From contig PUFA01000070.1 of assembly GCA_003508835.1 (NCBI GenBank), positions 4,030,001 through 4,094,000 of the forward strand: a stretch of DNA of 64,000 bases, given 5' to 3'. Within the stretch, counting starts at the first letter, position 1, and every line of letters begins with the position of its first letter. This document shows, piece by piece, positions 22,199 to 33,694 of the stretch. This DNA comes from Eonycteris spelaea. Lineage: Eukaryota; Chordata; Mammalia; Chiroptera; Pteropodidae. The notes under the pieces are model-generated. The model was not told the DNA's origin and did not search any database. It was given only the letters and a program-made list of their open reading frames with translations. The position numbers and the translations under genes are program-made.

Positions 22199-22252
22199 TT
22201 AACCGACATTAAATAGAAAGAATAAGTAACTGACATTAAGTAGAAAGAATCT
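22199..22252 (+). repeat. Two-copy tandem repeat of about 27 bp
   Basis: Two adjacent units share ACATTAA-TAGAAAGAAT with one difference in the central block (ACATTAAATAG versus ACATTAAGTAG). Small and probably of slippage or duplication origin. Confidence 0.85.
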
Positions 22253-22308
22253 CTTCCCTATCTTTCCAGGTGAAAATTTCTACCCTCATGAGGGTTATAT
22301 CTTACAGC

Positions 22309-22327
22309 AAAAAAAAAAAAAAAAAAA
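22309..22327. repeat. Poly-A run (19)
   Basis: Nineteen A with no recognisable SINE or retrogene upstream. Confidence 0.9.
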
Positions 22328-22394
22328 GTATTTCTAAGAGCTTTGGAAAAACTTCTCTACCTTAAGCTTTACTTTTGCATAAAGATGAATTCAA

Positions 22395-22640
22395 GTGGCG
22401 ATAATGCCCTTTTCCTTGAGTGCCTTCCCACATATGCCAACATTACTTATATTTACAGTCATTGGCTTACTCTGTAAAATATTCCATGACCTTGAACACT
22501 CTCCAGTAAAGTATGTCCTCCATTTCTCTAAACACTCATAATATTTTGGCTTTATTCATTTTGATAAGACCAGTAGTGACTGGCATCATGCCTTGTCTAC
22601 AGTAGGCACAATAATATCTGCTGAATAAATAAATGAATAA
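22395..22640 (+). repeat. L2 3' end, sense
   Basis: 'GAGTGCCTTCCCACATATGCC', 'AATATTTTGGCTTTATTCAT', 'CTGGCATCATGCCTTGTCTACAGTAGGCACAATAATATCTGCTGAATAAATAAATGAATAA' (22581-22640) gives the expected L2 terminus. Confidence 0.8.
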
Positions 22641-22649
22641 TTCTGCTGA

Positions 22650-22752
22650 TCCAAGTAGCAAACCTCTTGACTGATATGTCTTGTTCATGGCATTAACACA
22701 GTGCTTTGTCCATTACATAGGACTGGACATTCAATAAATATTTAATGGAAGA
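22650..22752 (+). repeat. Second L2 3' terminus, sense
   Basis: 'GTCTTGTTCATGGCATTAACACAGTGCTTTGTCCATTACATAGGACTGGACATTCAATAAATATTTAATGG' (22678-22748) is another L2 end directly after the first. Either two insertions or a duplicated terminus. Confidence 0.7.
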
Positions 22753-22754
22753 TG

Positions 22755-24145
22755 GGAAGACAAAAAAAAATTAAACTAATTGGTTTTTAAACTGCAAAAT
22801 GGAAATGTAATCAAACAGGAGACGTATCAACAATAAATTGTGGGAGGAAAAAATTTAAGCAAACTGGTTTCACCAACTGATAAATGGTACTTTGGCTACT
22901 GCTTCTTTTGCTCAAAATTAAAGCCACTTTAATCCATTTTAAAATGTAGAAATCAATGTAGGCCCTGAGTGGTTACGAGACTAGAAAATCAGGGAAGGAC
23001 TACTGGTCACATGTCAAGTATATTATTCTACTTACTATATCACTTCTTTCCCTTTAATGATGGATTTTTTTAGTCAACCCAGGCACAGTGCAAATGTGAA
23101 TCATCTGCCAAAAACTATAAAAATAAAATACTAGCATTACCTCATTATTGATGAAGAAACACACTGCAATAATTATAAGAGATTTCCTTTATTTAACTGA
23201 GTTCTTTCTCACTTAAAAACAAAAGATGGGGTGGATGGAGATACAGTGGCTACACAAACGCATTGGGATTAAGTTGTTAGAATCATAAACCAGTCCATTA
23301 ACAACTGACTATCAATAAGAGGCACGTGAGTATAAACAAAAGTAATTTTACAAAGAGAAATAAATTAGATATTCATGCAAAAACTCATCTGGCTATATTC
23401 ACTTTCCAATGTAAAAATAACATTACAATAACACCCACAATTGCTAGTCTATTAGTCTAGTGCCATATGCAGCTTTTAGTGACACTCTTGACACTTGAAT
23501 TTTTCCCTTCTTACCCAATGACTATGATTATCTTTTCCATTAATACAATCCCAAACAATTTAGTCACTCTCAACAAAAGTGAGGTTCTCTGATTTCTTTC
23601 TTCAGAGACACTAAAAAGTTGATGTAACCTATTTCCTCATATTAAACAGAGACTCTTGTTCTTCCAGCACTGACTGCATTCACAACTAAAAAGAGAGCAG
23701 AATGACATCTAACATTTATAGACCTCTGAACAGAAGGGCTAAGAGGCTCATAATTTGCATCTTGGGTGTTTTAAAGTTTCTATGCTTTATCATCTCAACT
23801 TTGAGCAGTGCTTTTTCCTCTCAAGTACTTTAGATACATAAAATCTCACTGAGAAGGAAAAAATAATTTGAATAAAAAGAGGTGGTCTCAGTGCTCCCTC
23901 CCTCTTGAATGTTAGAAATTTCTGTTATTGCTCCTTGGAAATATAATAAAGTAAACATCAATAATTCTTATGGAAAATCATTATTGATCTTTTTGATTTT
24001 CTGGGAAAGCTTTCAGTGCTATTGGAAATAAAGCAAATACATTTCACCTGTTACACAGTGCCATAATTACTGGAAATTGAGAATATCAGTATGATACCAC
24101 ATAGCATTACTCATCAAACTATAGTTTTAAAAAGAAACTAATGTA
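22755..24145. other. Unassigned AT-rich sequence
   Basis: About 1.4 kb in which I recognise no repeat, exon or RNA. Confidence 0.35.
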
Positions 24146-24148
24146 CTA

Positions 24149-24310
24149 CTGTGGTTTTCAACCTTACCTACATATTAGAATCACCTGGGGAGATTAAAAA
24201 GAACCTACAATGTCAAGACCTATTATATCAGAATCTCCCAGAATGTAGCCCAGATGTTATTTTTAGAAATCTTCCCAGGTGATTCTCAGGTGCAGCTTGA
24301 AGTTATTATC
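24149..24310 (+). mobile_element. MER5-like non-autonomous hAT element
   Basis: 'CTGTGGTTTTCAACCTTACCTACATATTAGAATCACCTGGGGAGATTAAAA' (24149-24199) at one end and 'CTTCCCAGGTGATTCTCAGGTGCAGCTTGA' (24271-24300) at the other form the inverted ends of a MER5-type hAT-Charlie relic. It is about 160 bp, the usual size. Confidence 0.85.
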
Positions 24311-24359
24311 ATGAAGACCAGAATGTTCTATTTTTAAATTTTATTTAGCAAGAACTTAA

Positions 24360-24568
24360 AGAACACTAACAATCAAACTCAGTTAATTCTCCTAACAACC
24401 TTAAAAAGTAAATACTAATTGCAGTCACATTTGACAAATGAGGAATCTGAAGCAGACACTTAGGCAATTCACCAAAGGTCCCAGAGACAGTGAGTAGGAA
24501 AAACCAGGATTCGCTTCTAGGATATCTAGCTCCAAATCTCAGGCTCTTAATTACAGTGCTGGCCTGAT
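24360..24568 (-). repeat. MIR, antisense
   Basis: 'CAGTTAATTCTCCTAACAACC', 'TTTGACAAATGAGGAATCTGAAGC', 'CCAAAGGTCCCAGAGACAGTGAGTAGG' and 'GGCTCTTAATTACAGTGCTGGCC' follow the reversed MIR. The 73-codon minus ORF is inside it. Confidence 0.88.
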
Positions 24569-24609
24569 TCTCCCAGAGATAATTCATCTACAATAAAATG
24601 CAAAAACCT

Positions 24610-25050
24610 TCTGCATTCAGTTATGAGTTTTGACAGCTGCATGTATCCATGTAACTACTACCCCAAACAAGATTTAATCCACTTTCATTGTTTTGAGCTT
24701 CATCCTTGTTGCATGTAAGAGTGCCTCTCTCCTTCTACGTGTCTCTCTCTCAGCAGGCCACGGTGGTATGGATACGCCAAAATTTGTTTATCCAGTCACC
24801 TGCTCATGAACATTTCATATTCATTATTTCCATTTTTTGGCTATTAAGAATCAGGCTGCTATGAATATTCTTGTTCAAGTCTGTGGGGATATGTTTTCTT
24901 GTGGTTAAATGTGTAAGGAGAACTGCTGGATCATTTGCTAGACATAGACTTGATTTTATAAGAAACAGTCAGACAATTTCCCAAGTACTGACCATTTTAC
25001 ACTCCCATCAGCAATGTGCATCCCAGACTGTCTTTTAGGAGCATGCTACA
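24610..25050 (-). mobile_element. L1 3' fragment, antisense, decayed
   Basis: Reversed L1M text: 'CATGTAACTACTACCCCAAAC', 'TTTGTTTATCCAGTCACCTGCTCATGAACATTT', 'CTATTAAGAATCAGGCTGCTATGAATATTC', 'GGAGAACTGCTGGATCATTTGC' and 'CCATTTTACACTCCCATCAGCAATGTGCA'. Confidence 0.85.
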
Positions 25051-25818
25051 ATTTTCACAGTGTATTCATGCAGAAGAGGATGAAGTTTGGAATTTAATGA
25101 TTCACTATTTGACACTCCTCCCCCCCCACAAAAAGGAAAAGACAACCTAACCATCCTCACATTTATCTATCTATCCTAAGCAACATGTCCTGGGTGGTAC
25201 TTGAAAACATTGTTTCTGCTGGACACCAAAGCAGATAAAACAAAGGGAAAAACTCCACTGCATATAGAGCATGCGCCTCACTTGAAGATTCACAATGCAT
25301 TCTAGCATATTAAACGACCACTGGCTCTGAGAAACTCTGGAATAAAGAAACAGTAAGGAAATCGGTAAACTGATCAGTCTTGTTTAACCTAGCTGTTCTC
25401 AAGGGTTCCCCGCTCCCACCAATTCTTGAAGATAAGAAATAAAAAGCAGATTATGGTGTTCCCAATGTTACAGTGTTTGGGGGACACAGATGAGAACAAT
25501 CGCCGGTATGAGCAGACTGGGCATGAGATCATGAAGACATGTTATTTTATATGAGTCTTACTGGACAGTAAGATTTTAGACTTGTAGAAATGGCTGCGAA
25601 GAGCAGAAAAGGCTCTCATTCTGGAATGAGGGTAGGCTGTGAACTAAAGAACAAAGTGGAAGTGTGAAGGGCATAAATGAGAATTCTGCTGAAAGGACTG
25701 GGTCATTGTGCCCGTTAAGAGAGAATGGGGTCAGACATGGAAATTTGCAGTTTCCCTTGTAAGCATGTGAATGCTATCACTATTGCTATATGCTAGTTGG
25801 CAACAGAATAAGAGTGGC
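25051..25818. other. Unassigned spacer
   Basis: About 770 bases with no confident repeat or exon. Confidence 0.35.
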
Positions 25819-25819
25819 A

Positions 25820-25950
25820 ATCAGACAACTAATATTTTACCAAGTACCTAATCTGGGCAGGCAAGGGGCCACATTAGGCATTGGGGTAAAGTGATAACTG
25901 ACAGACACAGCATTGCTCTTGTGGATCTCAATGCACAGGGCGTGTGTAGC
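25820..25950 (-). repeat. L2 3'-end fragment, antisense
   Basis: 'ACTAATATTTTACCAAGTACCTAATCTGGGCAGGCAAGGGGCCACATTAGGCATTGGGG' (25829-25887) followed by 'GATCTCAATGCACAGG' is a reversed L2 end. Confidence 0.65.
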
Positions 25951-26104
25951 TACCTATAAGCAGCAAGTTCTAGAGCTCTAGACTCGGAATGGATGACCAT
26001 CTAAAATCCCTGAGACATGGGAGCAGAATCTATTCGAGAATTTCAGAAGAAAATACTAACAGATATAAAAATGAAATATGTATATAGTCATTGATCTCTC
26101 ATTC

Positions 26105-26225
26105 TATATTTGGAGTGGGCGGTGGGGTGTGATGAGATGAGGAGTTCGAGGTATTGGGAAAATATCCAGGTAGAGATGCTTGGGAAATAGAATAAAGTTC
26201 TGGATGAGAGGTTTGGATTCGTTAA
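26105..26225 (-). repeat. L2 internal fragment, antisense, decayed
   Basis: 'GGAGTTCGAGGTATTGGGAAAATATCCAGGTAGAGATGCTTGGGAAATAGAATAAAG' fits the antisense L2 text 'catccaagtagagatgtctagtaggcagttgg'. Probably the same element as 25820-25950. Confidence 0.45.
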
Positions 26226-26321
26226 TATATAATATAAATGGAATAATTTCAATATTATTGACAACTCTTCTACTTAAATCACATGAAAACCATGATGATA
26301 TTAAGGCTCTATAAACAAAAA

Positions 26322-26556
26322 AAGAACTCGGACTCAGGAGATGGACAAAGTTGGTCAGAATCCCAGCTGCACACTTACTTGGGTGACTTTAGTCAAGGAA
26401 CTTAATCTCTCTGAGCCTCACCTTCCTCACGTGAAAAACTGGGATAACTGTATTCACATCTCCCAGAAGCATATTATGAAGGCTGAATGATATCGAATAG
26501 CACAGTGCCCAACACACAGTACCAGCTCACGAACTCTTAGCTACTATTATTTGTGT
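26322..26556 (+). repeat. MIR, sense, near full length
   Basis: 'ACTCGGACTCAGGAGATGGAC', 'GGAACTTAATCTCTCTGAGCCTCACCTTCCTCA', 'GAAGGCTGAATGATATCG', 'GCACAGTGCCCAACACACAG' and 'CTTAGCTACTATTATTT' give the complete MIR order. Confidence 0.92.
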
Positions 26557-28855
26557 CAAAAAAAACATTTGCTGGATGAAATTAAAAGGATTTTGGAACA
26601 TCGAAAAAGTCTACATAACTGATGATGTGAGGATGAGAGAATCATAGTCCTTAAACCACTGGTATAATATCAAAGTACTGTAAATAAACATTATCCAATA
26701 GTTTTTAGAACAAGAAATAAAATTAAATTTGGAGGAAACAATGGGAAGGAAATCCTCCCGAAACTGTAGCCAAGCTTTGGTTGGTTCTCCTTGGTCCAAA
26801 CTGATTTTTTACTTGTCACAAGGGACCATCTTATTAGCAGGTTCAGTATTTCATCCAAAAATTATTTTTATTCCCTTCCTTCCCCCTTCGTTCTCTTTTC
26901 TTCCTTGCTAGATTTTTTTTACTTTTGATGCTAATATGCTAAGTTGTAAAAATTAGTTAAAACGAATTATCAGTAAATCTTAGTACTTTCCTCAATTTTT
27001 GTTTGCTGTAACATTTTCCCAGAAAATTTGAATTCTAGGACACTGAGAGTGATTCGATAGTGTCACTTATAAATATTCATTTTGGCACTGCAGGTATCTT
27101 CTTAATTGGCATAATTTTAATAATAAAAATTTTTCAAATATGCAAATATTAATTTTTCTTCTTCTAATTTCACTTAAAACTCATCAAAATTAAGATGCTA
27201 TACATCTCATCAATTTTTCCAAATGACCGTGACCTAAAAATACAAAGGCCCAGCATTCACCTGTCTCGATGAGAGCCTAATCCTAAGTCACTGATGCTAG
27301 AAGCAAATAGTTCATAATAAAGAAAGAGTGATGTCAGCAACAGATTCACCTTCAGTATAAATGCTGGTATGATATGCACCTAAAGCAGCCTATCTCTGAT
27401 GCTAGGCTAGAGAAGGCAGGCCACTTACTCTGAAAGAGCTTCTGCTGCTAAATCAAGATCCAGACAACAAATCACACCTACTTTAAATCATCTGTTCTTT
27501 TAAGCATTATGGACACATAATTACAGATAACATCAAGTGCAGTGACAGTCACCCCTCCTGTACCATGCCAAAATGATACCACTTAAGAGCTATAAATAGC
27601 CTTCAACCAGATGGCACAGCTTGACTCAAGTTATGATCTCATTTTTTAAAACAAAGTTTTAAAATAATACATTCTTTTTTCAATCCTTTGGCTAATATTT
27701 ATCACCTCGATACTATGTGCATTGCACTAAATATACTACCTAAAGTTGAGAAGTCTCTCAGAGACATTCATATATTTTATGTTTCACATCCTTAAACAAG
27801 CTGGTTCTCAAGGACCAAGCCACAAAGCAACCAAATAACCCCCAAGATGATGATCCCTCTGGGAGTTCCCCAAACTGCTTCCTCTTCCATCCTCAGTAAG
27901 AGGTGGTACCAACCAAGAGAATAAGTCAAGATGCCCCCACTTATTTAAGCGACAAGTTCATTAAGGTATGAATGAACTCAGTCCTATACTCTTGTTATCA
28001 GAGTTACTGCAAATATTCTTTTGTAAAATCATACAATAAATTTACTACTATTGGCAATTTTTAAAATCTTAGTGGTTCTTGAAAAAAAATTTCATGTAAT
28101 GCCTAAATTAGAGGATCTATCAAAATATGGACTCAGGTAAAATAGCATAAACATAAAGTTAATAGAGAATTTTGATATGCTTGACTCTGTATCAAATGTA
28201 GCACTAGGTTCAGGTGGAGGGTGCCATGCAGAAATCCATTCATCTGTAATTCAGACCAAAAGAAGAATGGCACCCACTTTCTCTGAGACTTAAATCAGAG
28301 GAATGTAATAAAATGAAGAACCTCATAAGTAAAATTAACACGGCAATAAACAGTTTGGTAGCTCACTTTTTTTTGTCACATATCAAATTGTATAAATGTC
28401 TTATGAGGTTGTGGTTAAAGTTGTTCAAGTTACCAATTAATTAAATTTCTTAGGAGCCAGTGGTACAGACTGTAGCCTCTTTTCAAGTGACTTCCTACCG
28501 AAATTAACACATTTTGACAGTCATCTTGCATACTTCTTGTATAAAAGTAAGAAACTCAAAGGAGACTGTTATCAAAGTGTCTTACTTAGTCTAATGAAGG
28601 AAATTATCTTGATTATATTATGCAATGAGGAATTTTAAAATGGGCATTTGGAGGTAGATAATTTTGATTAGAGAGACAGAATGAGGCTAACTATTAAATA
28701 CCATCTTAATTATGTACCCAAGTAGCTATAATCTCAAATTTTTCTTTCCTTTACATAAAATCATGCGAAATTTTTGATAAGACTGGTTAAAAATATCGAG
28801 AGTACTATTTCCTTATCCTAATTATCCCTTAAATTAAAAAGTACTAAATTAGCTA
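26557..28855. other. Unassigned AT-rich sequence
   Basis: About 2.3 kb with no confident repeat or exon. The text at 27690-27760 faintly resembles a reversed L2/MIR terminus but is too weak to annotate. Confidence 0.35.
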
Positions 28856-28859
28856 CAAA

Positions 28860-29070
28860 AATAGGAACAAAATATTTAGAAGCCTTTATAAAATAATGTG
28901 AGTATAGAAAAATATATAGTAACATGGATTAGAGAAGAATGTTACCAAAAAAGTAGCACAGTTTGATCCCATTTTAGGAAAATAATACATATAGGAATAG
29001 GTAAAAGATGGTAAGGTATTACAAAATATTAAGTGTTTACCTCTAAGTGCCAGAATTAGCATATTAGTTT
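28860..29070. repeat. Possible old LINE 3' segment
   Basis: 'GCACAGTTTGATCCCATTTTAGGAAAATAATACATATAGGAATAGG' (28957-29002) and 'AAATATTAAGTGTTTACCTCTAAGTGCCAGAATTAGC' (29023-29059) fit the common old LINE pattern 'gtatgatcccatttt...aatgttaacagtggttatctctgggtgg'. Family not assigned. Confidence 0.5.
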
Positions 29071-29479
29071 ATGGGTTGGTTAACATACAATTTCAGATTT
29101 AGGTAGGCGAGTCTTACAAAGGAAAAGCGATAATGTCATTTTCCTTTGTGCCACTTATGAGTCCTCAGGAAGGGTAGCAGCAAATGTAGTGCATATGTTC
29201 CTGAGTGGATGTCATCAAATGTTCTGCTGTCCTCCACTCACCCGAGTAGTTACCCTGCGAAATCTGTTTTCTAAACAAGAACTCAACTGAAGTCTAGCCT
29301 ACAGCCCAGAGCAAGGTAACCTCAAAGACTTAAAGGAGAGGAGTAGATACAGGCAGGATAGACTGCAGAGGAAGGTCTTGATTATCACATAAGTCTTCAG
29401 GAAAGTGTGGACCAAGTGGCAAGTCTTGGGGATATCTCCCCTTTCAGTCACCAAACAGACCTACTCCTATGGTGACTCC

Positions 29480-29800
29480 AAGTTTATTCATTCATCAAGC
29501 ATTGGACTGAGTCCCTACTTAATACCAGGCTCTATACTCCTGGGGCCAAGTATAAAATAGGAAATGACATTGTTTCTTCCCTCAAAGAGCTCGTGGTTCA
29601 TTGGGAAAGACAGAGAGATGCTCACCAGGCAATGTGTGCCCAGTATTACAGGAGTACAGAGCAGGGGTACCTGACTTAGCCCGGGGCACTGCAAACAGTT
29701 AGGTGTTGCTGGAATGTAAAAGATAACTTGAGACATGGTGACAGCCGATGCTGGAAAAGTGGTCTGGACTGCTAAGGAAGTCTAAAACAGAACTAGAATA
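29480..29800 (-). repeat. L2 LINE 3' portion, antisense
   Basis: 'TTTATTCATTCATCAAGCATTGG', 'CTTAATACCAGGCTCTATACTCCTGGGG', 'CCTCAAAGAGCTCGTGGTTCATTGGG' and 'CAGAGAGATGCTCACCAGGC' follow the reversed L2 3' end. The 73-codon minus ORF inside is chance. Confidence 0.85.
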
Positions 29801-29879
29801 CTTTGAGCAAGTTTGAAACAGTCTATTATAACCAAAAAAACGCCTTAAGAAGGCCTATAACATCAATCCAAAGCTTCCC

Positions 29880-30785
29880 CCAATCTCATTCACTGATTCA
29901 CGCAACAAATGTTAAGTAAACATTTTCTATGTACCAGGGGTACCGTGCTCGACTCTAAAGATAAAATGGGCCTCCCAGAGTCTATATTCTAGAGAAAGAG
30001 ATATTAATAACTATGCAGATATATACATATATACTGTGATAATGAAGGAAAAGCACGAAATAATATTATTTAAGAACATTTAACATGGAAACCTAACCTA
30101 GTTGTAACAGATGGGAGAGTTAGGAGGGATGCATTTGGCTTCTCTAAGGAAGCATCATTTGAGCTAAAATCTGAAGGATGACAATATGTAGGGTGAGAAG
30201 AGGGAGTATTCCAGGAAAACTCCTGCCAAAGCCCAAGAAGGAAAAGGGACAGGTGCCTTCAAGGAACTAAGAGATGCCCAGAGAGAGACAAACAGCTAGA
30301 GGTGAGATGAGAGATGGAACAGAGGCCTCTCATCAGTGGCCTTTCGTTATTATAGATTTATCCTAAAAGCAATGTTTAAAAAAGGCTTTTGAACTTGGGG
30401 GTTCAAAGTGAGCTAACTGCATAGTGGCCAACAGATTGGAGGAAAACCAGAACAAATGCAGTTAGGAGCCTATGCCATCACTCAAGGAGAAACTCATGGT
30501 AACTGGGACTAGAGTGGTGTGGCGAGATGGCGAGAACTGAACAGATTCCAGAGATTTTTCAGAGATAAAACTGGCAGGCCATGGGGATGGAGTGGTGATG
30601 GGGGTAAGCCAAAGGGAGTGTCAAAGATGACTCCCAAATTTCTGGTTTGTCCAAACAGATAGAGGGGCCACAACTCATGGAGACAGGGACAAAGTCTAAG
30701 TGTGAGATGAAAGAACACCTGTTCAGTTCTGTCTGTGTTTAACTGGAGATACTTCTGAGACATCAACAGATGAAACACCAAGTAG
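29880..30785 (-). repeat. L2 LINE, antisense, long copy
   Basis: Begins with a second reversed L2 terminus ('ATTCACTGATTCACGCAACAAATGTTAAG', 'TATGTACCAGGGGTACCGTGC', 'GTCTATATTCTAGAGAAAG'). It continues about 900 bases into the L2 body: 'AGGGAGTATTCCAGGAAAAC', 'GTGTCAAAGATGACTCCCAAATTTCTGG', 'ATGGGGATGGAGTGGTGATGG' and 'CAACTGGAGATACTTCTGAGACATCAACAG'-like text. The 124-codon minus ORF (30509-30883) lies on the L2 coding strand but shows no intact domain. Confidence 0.85.
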
Positions 30786-30839
30786 GTAGCCACGTGTATA
30801 ACAAATACACATTCTCCATATTGAAATCTTTTTCTTTTT

Positions 30840-31468
30840 TCCCTAGTGTTGCTTTCTCCACAATGTCTTTCCCATTCAGTCACCGGACTTACATTCCATT
30901 ATTCATCTCAAACTTAAGGATAAGACGTTATCCTGAATTCCTCTTTCTCGTGCCTCCTTCCAAACCATCAAGAGGTCTTATCAGCCTTATCTTCAAAATA
31001 TGGTCCTGAGTCCAATTTTTCGCCACCTTCTCCACCAACACTGAAGCCAGAACCCTCTCTTGCTTTAACTTCTGCATGCCCCTGACTCATCTCTATACTC
31101 CTGTTCTCACTGTCCCTAGAGTCTTTTGATGAAGAAGCCAAGGGAGTTTTTTAATGCATCAACTCAATCATGTATCTCCCCTTCTAAAGCCCTGTCATGT
31201 CTTCCCATAATTCTTAAAGTCTAAAATACAATGTTTACCATGAGCTCCAGGCCCCAAGAGACCTAGCCCCTGCCTTCCTTCATGACCTCATCTTCCCTGG
31301 CTCACTTCTTTCTCATCACAACCACGCTCCTGCTGCTCCTTGGATATCACAAATAGTCTGTCTCTGAAACTCTGCCATGCAGTGTTCTACCATCACAGTT
31401 CTGCATGGCTTGCTCCCTTGCTTCATTCAAGTTTCGGCTCAAAAATCACCTCCTCAGAGGCTCCATCT
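30840..31468 (+). repeat. L2 LINE, sense, in inverted orientation to its neighbour
   Basis: 'CTTATCCTGAATTCCTCTTTC'-type text near 30930, 'TCCCTAGAGTCTTTTGATGA', 'CCTTCTAAAGCCCTGTCATGTCTTCCC', 'CCATGAGCTCCAGGCCCCAAGAGACC' and 'TTCGGCTCAAAAATCACCTCCTCAGAGG' are successive L2 sense blocks. It meets the antisense L2 at about 30785, giving an inverted L2 pair. Confidence 0.8.
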
Positions 31469-31469
31469 C

Positions 31470-32180
31470 AAAAGTTACTGGGGAAAGGCCACGGAAGACC
31501 ACAGTGAAATGTAATCTTATACCCACCAGACTGGCAAAAATTAAGATGCCTCATAATACCAAGAGGATCAGCTGGAACTCCTAATCACTTCTGGGTGGGA
31601 ATGGAAACTGGTACCACCTCTTTAGAAAACAAATTGGTTTATCATGTAAAGCTGAACACTGACCCAGCAATTCTACTCCCAGAATGTCATGGAGAAACTT
31701 CTGTACATGGGCATCAAGAGGCACGCACAAGAATGTTTAGCAGCACTGTTCAAAAAACAAAAGGCCAGAAAAAAAATCCAAATATCTATCAACGTGGCAA
31801 TGAATTGAATGGTTTTGCACATTTACTCAACGGACTATAATTCAGCTATTAAAATGAATGAACTACAGCAACAATGCAGAATGATAGCATTTTTTTTTTT
31901 GGCAATGCTACTATTTTTATAGGGCAAAACAAACAAGCAAAACTAAACAAGATAGTACTAATGCATATATCCATAAGTGATAAATGCTGGTTTTTTTTTA
32001 AAGAAAAGAGAAAAATTAACAAAAAATATAAGATAGCAAGTAGATGAGATAGGAAGCACAGAAGACAAAATAAAATGGTAATTCTTGGTAATTCTTAGTT
32101 CTTAGATTAGATAGTACAGTCACAGGCATTAATTATGTTATTGTACTTCATAATTTACAAACATGTTAACATGTACATAT
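31470..32180 (+). mobile_element. L1 fragment (ORF2 end plus 3' UTR), sense
   Basis: 'GAAATGTAATCTTATACCCACCAGACTGGCAAAAATTAAG' (31506-31545), 'TCTGGGTGGGAATGGAAACTGGTACC', 'CTGACCCAGCAATTCTACTCCCAG' and 'AACGGACTATAATTCAGCTATTAAAATGAATGA' are typical L1M ORF2/3' UTR text. The 81-codon ORF at 31595-31840 is a broken reading of it. A poly-T run interrupts at 31891-31900. Confidence 0.85.
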
Positions 32181-32387
32181 TGTCAGATAAAATAAATTAA
32201 AATAAAAAGTAACACTAAACCAAGATGAGGTAAAAGTTACTATTTTGGGTAACATTTGGTTACTTTTCCCCTGACTATATAAAATGACTACTGTACCTCT
32301 TCTCAGGACTTGATCGTTTTTCATAGCACACATCATTCCCAAAGGTATATACGTGCATATACATACACACACACATTCATTTCCTTG

Positions 32388-32535
32388 TTTAGTCTAAGTC
32401 TCTCCCACTAGAATGTAAACTCCATAACTACGGAGTCTCTGACATTCTTGAACACCGCAGTATCCCAAGACCTAGAAGAATACCTGGCACACACAATAAA
32501 TATTTATGGAATAAATGAATAAATGGATGAATGAA
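32388..32535 (+). repeat. L2 3' terminus, sense
   Basis: 'TCTCCCACTAGAATGTAAACTCCATAACTACGGAGTC' (32401-32437), 'CAAGACCTAGAAGAATACCTGGCACACACAATAAATATTTATGGAATAAATGAATAAATGG' (32467-32527) form a clear L2 end. Confidence 0.9.
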
Positions 32536-32564
32536 ATATATACATAGCTAAGCAGAACAGTAGA

Positions 32565-32783
32565 GCCTAAAAGGTTTAGTGCATGGACTCTGGCATCAGA
32601 CACCTTTGGGTTCAAATGCAGGCTTTAGCAAGCCTTTTTAGTTGGGTGACCTTGAATATTTCATTGGGTCTCAGTTTCCTTATCTATAGAACAGAATAAT
32701 GGTGTGGTTAGGATGACTAAAGAAAGGATTTAGCATTTCCTCCAGCACCATAATAATAATAATAACAATTATTATTATTATTA
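32565..32783 (+). repeat. MIR, sense
   Basis: 'GTGCATGGACTCTGGCATCAGAC', 'TTTGGGTTCAAATGCAGGCTTT', 'GTTGGGTGACCTTGAATATTTC', 'GGTCTCAGTTTCCTTATCTATAGAACAGAATAATGG' are MIR landmarks. It ends in the TAA/TTA array. Confidence 0.9.
32751..32783. repeat. Perfect TAA/TTA inverted repeat (hairpin)
   Basis: Five TAA units (32751-32765), a 3-base spacer CAA, then five TTA units (32769-32783) give a perfect 15-bp inverted repeat at the 3' tail of a MIR, probably from simple-repeat growth in its AT-rich end. Confidence 0.95.
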
Positions 32784-32789
32784 GGCAAT

Positions 32790-33690
32790 AACAACATAAT
32801 TTCTTCCATAAAGGATTTTTTTTTTCTCAGTGGCTGTGAGAAATTTGAACTCTTTAGGCAGTTTTTCTATGACTGATTTCCTCTACACCCAATTTTAAAA
32901 CATGGACTGATGTGGAATCCTATAGTTATTTCTGCAGTTTGGTCAGACTAAAGAGATGTGTTAGGGAAATCTTGTAACCACCAAACTTCCAGTGAGGATG
33001 GCACAATATAATCTTGCATCTGCCCTGGCCACCAGCTCAGGAGATCACCCAGATGAGAAGAGTAAAAATAGTACCTGCCAAGGTGTTTTCTATGCTAAAC
33101 AACATAGACACATCATCACATTAATTCTTCATAACTACTTAGAAAGCCAGTATGTACAGAAAGTAGGCTTACTATAAACTGTTTTCAACTTTGGGACTGA
33201 GCAGGTTCTGGAGTGGAGATAAGATTCAAATAGTAATAAGCAGTTCTTGAGAACAGATTTGCATTATCAGCTGTAATACATCCTTTCAAAACAAAACCAA
33301 CACACACACAAAGCAAAATCTGTATCTCACATCTTAAATGATGCATTATTTTATCATAGTAAAACCCAGGGCCTTTATTGCTATGAAACCCATGAGGTCC
33401 CTTCCAAACATGAGTAGAGGAACACCTCTACCTCGAAAGGACCAAACTCTGCAGTGCTGCTGCCTCACAATGCTCCCAGCACACTCAATAAAGATGAACC
33501 TTTCAGTTAACTCACCCATGTTTTCCAGCTGGACTATAACCCAGGACACAGGCATCCCTCCCTCCAGATGGACCATACCCTCTTAGTGAGCTCTAGGTGC
33601 TTCTGGGAGATCAGCTCCAACTCTGTTCAGCCTGGGAACCTAGATGACACTCCAGGGGTTGCAAGGATTCAGGAGAATCTGAGATTAACA
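32790..33690. other. Unassigned spacer
   Basis: About 900 bases with no confident repeat. ORFs at 33338-33586 (plus, 82 codons) and 33346-33576 (minus, 76 codons) shadow one another and have no domain. Confidence 0.35.
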
Positions 33691-33694
33691 GTAA

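Noticed and set aside
21811..22212. 133-codon plus ORF
   Set aside because: Shadowed by a 110-codon ORF on the other strand and a 72-codon ORF in another frame; low stop density follows local GC content.
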